From positions 1 to 64,000 of the forward strand of contig NZ_JAERVK010000011.1 of the NCBI RefSeq assembly GCF_016745425.1: a DNA stretch of 64,000 nt. Direction: 5' to 3'. Positions 62,037 to 64,000 of the stretch are shown piece by piece. Every line of letters starts with the position of its first letter. Position 1 is the stretch's first letter. Under the pieces are notes generated by a model. The model worked only from the letters and a program-made list of their open reading frames with translations, was not told the origin of the DNA and ran no database searches. Both the position numbers and the translations under genes were made by a program. Source of the stretch: Candidatus Methylomicrobium oryzae. GTDB lineage: Bacteria > Pseudomonadota > Gammaproteobacteria > Methylococcales > Methylomonadaceae.

Positions 62037-64000
62037 CTAATTAGTGATTAGAAACCTTACCGCATCCAGCTTCAGCTCGGCCGATTCGATATTGTCGTGG
62101 GCGAGCAGCGTCATATCTTTCAGATGCTCGATTTCCTCAGGCTTGATCGACGGATTGACTTTTTGCAGGCGCATCATCCGTTTGATCTCTTCGGCCAGCG
62201 AGCCGAGCATTTCCCGGGCCGCATGTTGAACGAGCTCCTGTTTGTCGGTTTGGGCCCGTTGTTCGGCAACGCCGAGCATTTGCGTCAGATGATGGCGCTG
62301 GTTGTTGATGAAAGTGACGATTTTACTCTTGTCGAAGGTGATGCCGGCATCGATCAGGTCGTCATAATCGACGGTATCGGTCAGGTCCTGCTTGTTCTGA
62401 TCGATCAGCACGCGGATCGGCGTGGGCGGCAGGAAGCGGCCGATCTGCAGTTCGGGCGGCGCGCTGCATTCGGCTACGAATAGGCATTCGAGCAGGAATT
62501 GCCCGGCCTTCAGCCCCGGATGTCTGACCACATTGATCGAGGCATTGCCGGTTTCGCTGGAAATGACCAGGTCCATCGCACCCGACACCATCGGGTGCTC
62601 CATCGTCAAAAACTGGAAATCTTCGCGAGCCAGCGCAATCGACCGGTTGATCGTGGCCGTCATGCCGTCTTCCGACAGGCTCGGAAAGTGCGAGGTGCGC
62701 AGATGGTCGCTCGGTTTGATGATGAAGCAATCGGGCGAATGGAATTCGGTATCCACGCCGTAGCTGTCGAACACGTCCTCCATGTATTGCCAGAGATGGC
62801 TTTCCCGTTCGAAGCGCTGCAATGCGTCGATGTATTTGTCGGCGATGTCTTTGCGGCAAGAGTTCAGTTCGAGCAGTTGGTCGCGGCCTTGATGGAGCTC
62901 GGCCTCGATTACGGCGCTGCGCTCGCGGGTTTTGGCGATAAAGCCGTCAAGTAAATCGAAGTCGCGCGCCGCCAGCAGGGCATCCAGTTCCGCCGCGAGT
63001 TCGTCCGCGACGTGCTGCGCGGCCGAATTGTTATGGCGGAACGCGTTCAGACCTTCGTCGTACCAGCGGAACAGCAGTTCTTGTTCGCTGCCGCGTAGGT
63101 ACGGCACATGGATGCTAATGATGTGTTTCTGCCCGATCCGGTCGAGGCGGCCGATCCGTTGCTGCAGCAAATCGGGGTTGACGGGCAAATCCCACAGGAT
63201 CAATTGGTGCACGAACTGGAAATTGCGGCCTTCGCTGCCGATCTCCGAGCATATCAGCAAGCGGGCCGAGCTTTCTTGGTCGGCGAAATAGGCAGCCGCA
63301 CGGTCGCGTTCGATGATCGTCATCCCTTCGTGAAAGACCGCTGCGGCGATACCGGTCCGGTTCCTCAGCGTTTGTTCCAGGTCGATCGCGGTTTGCGCTT
63401 CCTTGCAGATCAACAGCGCCTTGTCGTCGCCGAAGCGCTTGATGGTATCGACTAGCCAGCCAAAGCGTGGGTCCTGTTCGAGGTCGTCCCGGTTTTCCTG
63501 GCCTTCCAGTGCATAGCCGTAGCGTTCGCGATCGGGGAAACCCTGCACCGTATGCCGGGAGTTGCGGAACAGGATGCGGCCGGTGCCGTGGTGGTCGAGC
63601 AGCACGTTGATCAATTGCGCACGGGCATGCGCGGATTTTTCCGGATTGTTCAGGTTTTTCAGCAAACCTTCGACATTGTCGTCCTTGACCAGCGCCTGCA
63701 GGGCCGCAGCGGCTTCATCGGTTAATGTCTCTTCGGCCAGCAGTGCGCGCGCCGCATTCGCGACCGGCTCGAAGTGTTTCTCGTCTTCCAGGTAACGGCT
63801 GTAACTGTAGAAACGGTCCGGATCGAGTAGCCGCAGACGGGCGAAGTGGCTCTCCTTGCCCAGTTGCTCGGGTGTTGCGGTCAGCAGAATCAGGCTTGGC
63901 GTCTGCAGGCCGAGCTGTTCGACGAACAGGTATTCGGGGCTCGGATTGGCTTCGCTCCACTCCAGATGGTGCGCTTCGTCCACGATCACCATATCCCAGC
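62037..64000 (-). CDS. rapA: RNA polymerase-associated helicase RapA (partial)
   Basis: The gene runs off the right edge, so only the C-terminal ~650 residues are seen. The DEAH box (VIVDEAHHLEW) lies near the edge. The helicase C-terminal domain has ICSEIGSEGRNFQF and QRIGRLDRIGQ, and the RapA-specific C-terminal domains follow. RapA (HepA) is a Swi2/Snf2 ATPase that recycles RNA polymerase. Confidence 0.95.
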   Translation of the reverse strand, partial: WDMVIVDEAHHLEWSEANPSPEYLFVEQLGLQTPSLILLTATPEQLGKESHFARLRLLDPDRFYSYSRYLEDEKHFEPVANAARALLAEETLTDEAAAALQALVKDDNVEGLLKNLNNPEKSAHARAQLINVLLDHHGTGRILFRNSRHTVQGFPDRERYGYALEGQENRDDLEQDPRFGWLVDTIKRFGDDKALLICKEAQTAIDLEQTLRNRTGIAAAVFHEGMTIIERDRAAAYFADQESSARLLICSEIGSEGRNFQFVHQLILWDLPVNPDLLQQRIGRLDRIGQKHIISIHVPYLRGSEQELLFRWYDEGLNAFRHNNSAAQHVADELAAELDALLAARDFDLLDGFIAKTRERSAVIEAELHQGRDQLLELNSCRKDIADKYIDALQRFERESHLWQYMEDVFDSYGVDTEFHSPDCFIIKPSDHLRTSHFPSLSEDGMTATINRSIALAREDFQFLTMEHPMVSGAMDLVISSETGNASINVVRHPGLKAGQFLLECLFVAECSAPPELQIGRFLPPTPIRVLIDQNKQDLTDTVDYDDLIDAGITFDKSKIVTFINNQRHHLTQMLGVAEQRAQTDKQELVQHAAREMLGSLAEEIKRMMRLQKVNPSIKPEEIEHLKDMTLLAHDNIESAELKLDAVRFLITN

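Overview
This window looks like chromosome from a gammaproteobacterium. Gene order is typical of that class: ribF-ileS-lspA, dnaX-ybaB-recR beside the SRP RNA gene, birA-coaX-SPOR protein, glcEF, moaC/moaDE and rapA. Several poorly characterised small proteins and an S-layer-like type I secretion locus are reminiscent of gammaproteobacterial methanotrophs (Methylococcales), but no methane-oxidation gene lies in the window, so that placement is inference. Coding density is high. No phage, intact insertion sequence or CRISPR array was seen; repeats are short palindromic intergenic elements and one MITE-like element.

Layout. 1-6.7 kb: envelope and housekeeping genes (lnt, an RlpA-like lipoprotein, then lspA, ileS and ribF on the minus strand). 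6.9-8.9 kb: a small membrane protein and a stomatin/NfeD pair. 9.1-23.8 kb: a type I secretion locus with ABC exporter, HlyD-type adaptor and TolC-type channel, a 1.17-kb gene-free stretch, a 2405-residue cysteine-free RTX protein, and then a DUF6447-type protein, an unknown protein and a SapC-family protein. This set suggests secretion of an S-layer or giant surface protein.

24.2-29.1 kb: an RNA-repair locus. RtcR (sigma-54 activator with a CARF-type sensor) diverges from RtcB. A near-perfect sigma-54 promoter precedes rtcB, and two 15-bp direct repeats in the intergenic region are likely RtcR sites. Downstream of rtcB on the same strand lie about 600 bases without protein genes. They hold two abutting tRNA-like sequences with abnormal features (a five-base anticodon loop in one; a six-pair acceptor stem and pyrimidine 37 in the other), several strong hairpins, and then a slipin gene. 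This is the most interesting region of the window.

29.1-38.6 kb: an NCS2 nucleobase permease, two PilZ proteins, glcEF without glcD beside them, birA, coaX, a SPOR-like protein with an internal duplication, and a 62-residue membrane protein. 38.9-47.7 kb: lpxD, molybdopterin genes, a DUF2797 protein, a HIT protein, recR-ybaB-dnaX, 4.5S RNA, hemL and a small exported protein. 47.8-57.5 kb: two divergent drug-efflux operons (EmrAB-like, and TetR/NodT/HlyD/RbbA-like/permease) flanking a 21-bp palindrome that is probably the TetR operator. 57.6-64 kb: an SRPBCC protein, a glycosyltransferase, a GPH-type transporter, a CvfB-like S1 protein, a small membrane protein and rapA, which runs off the end.
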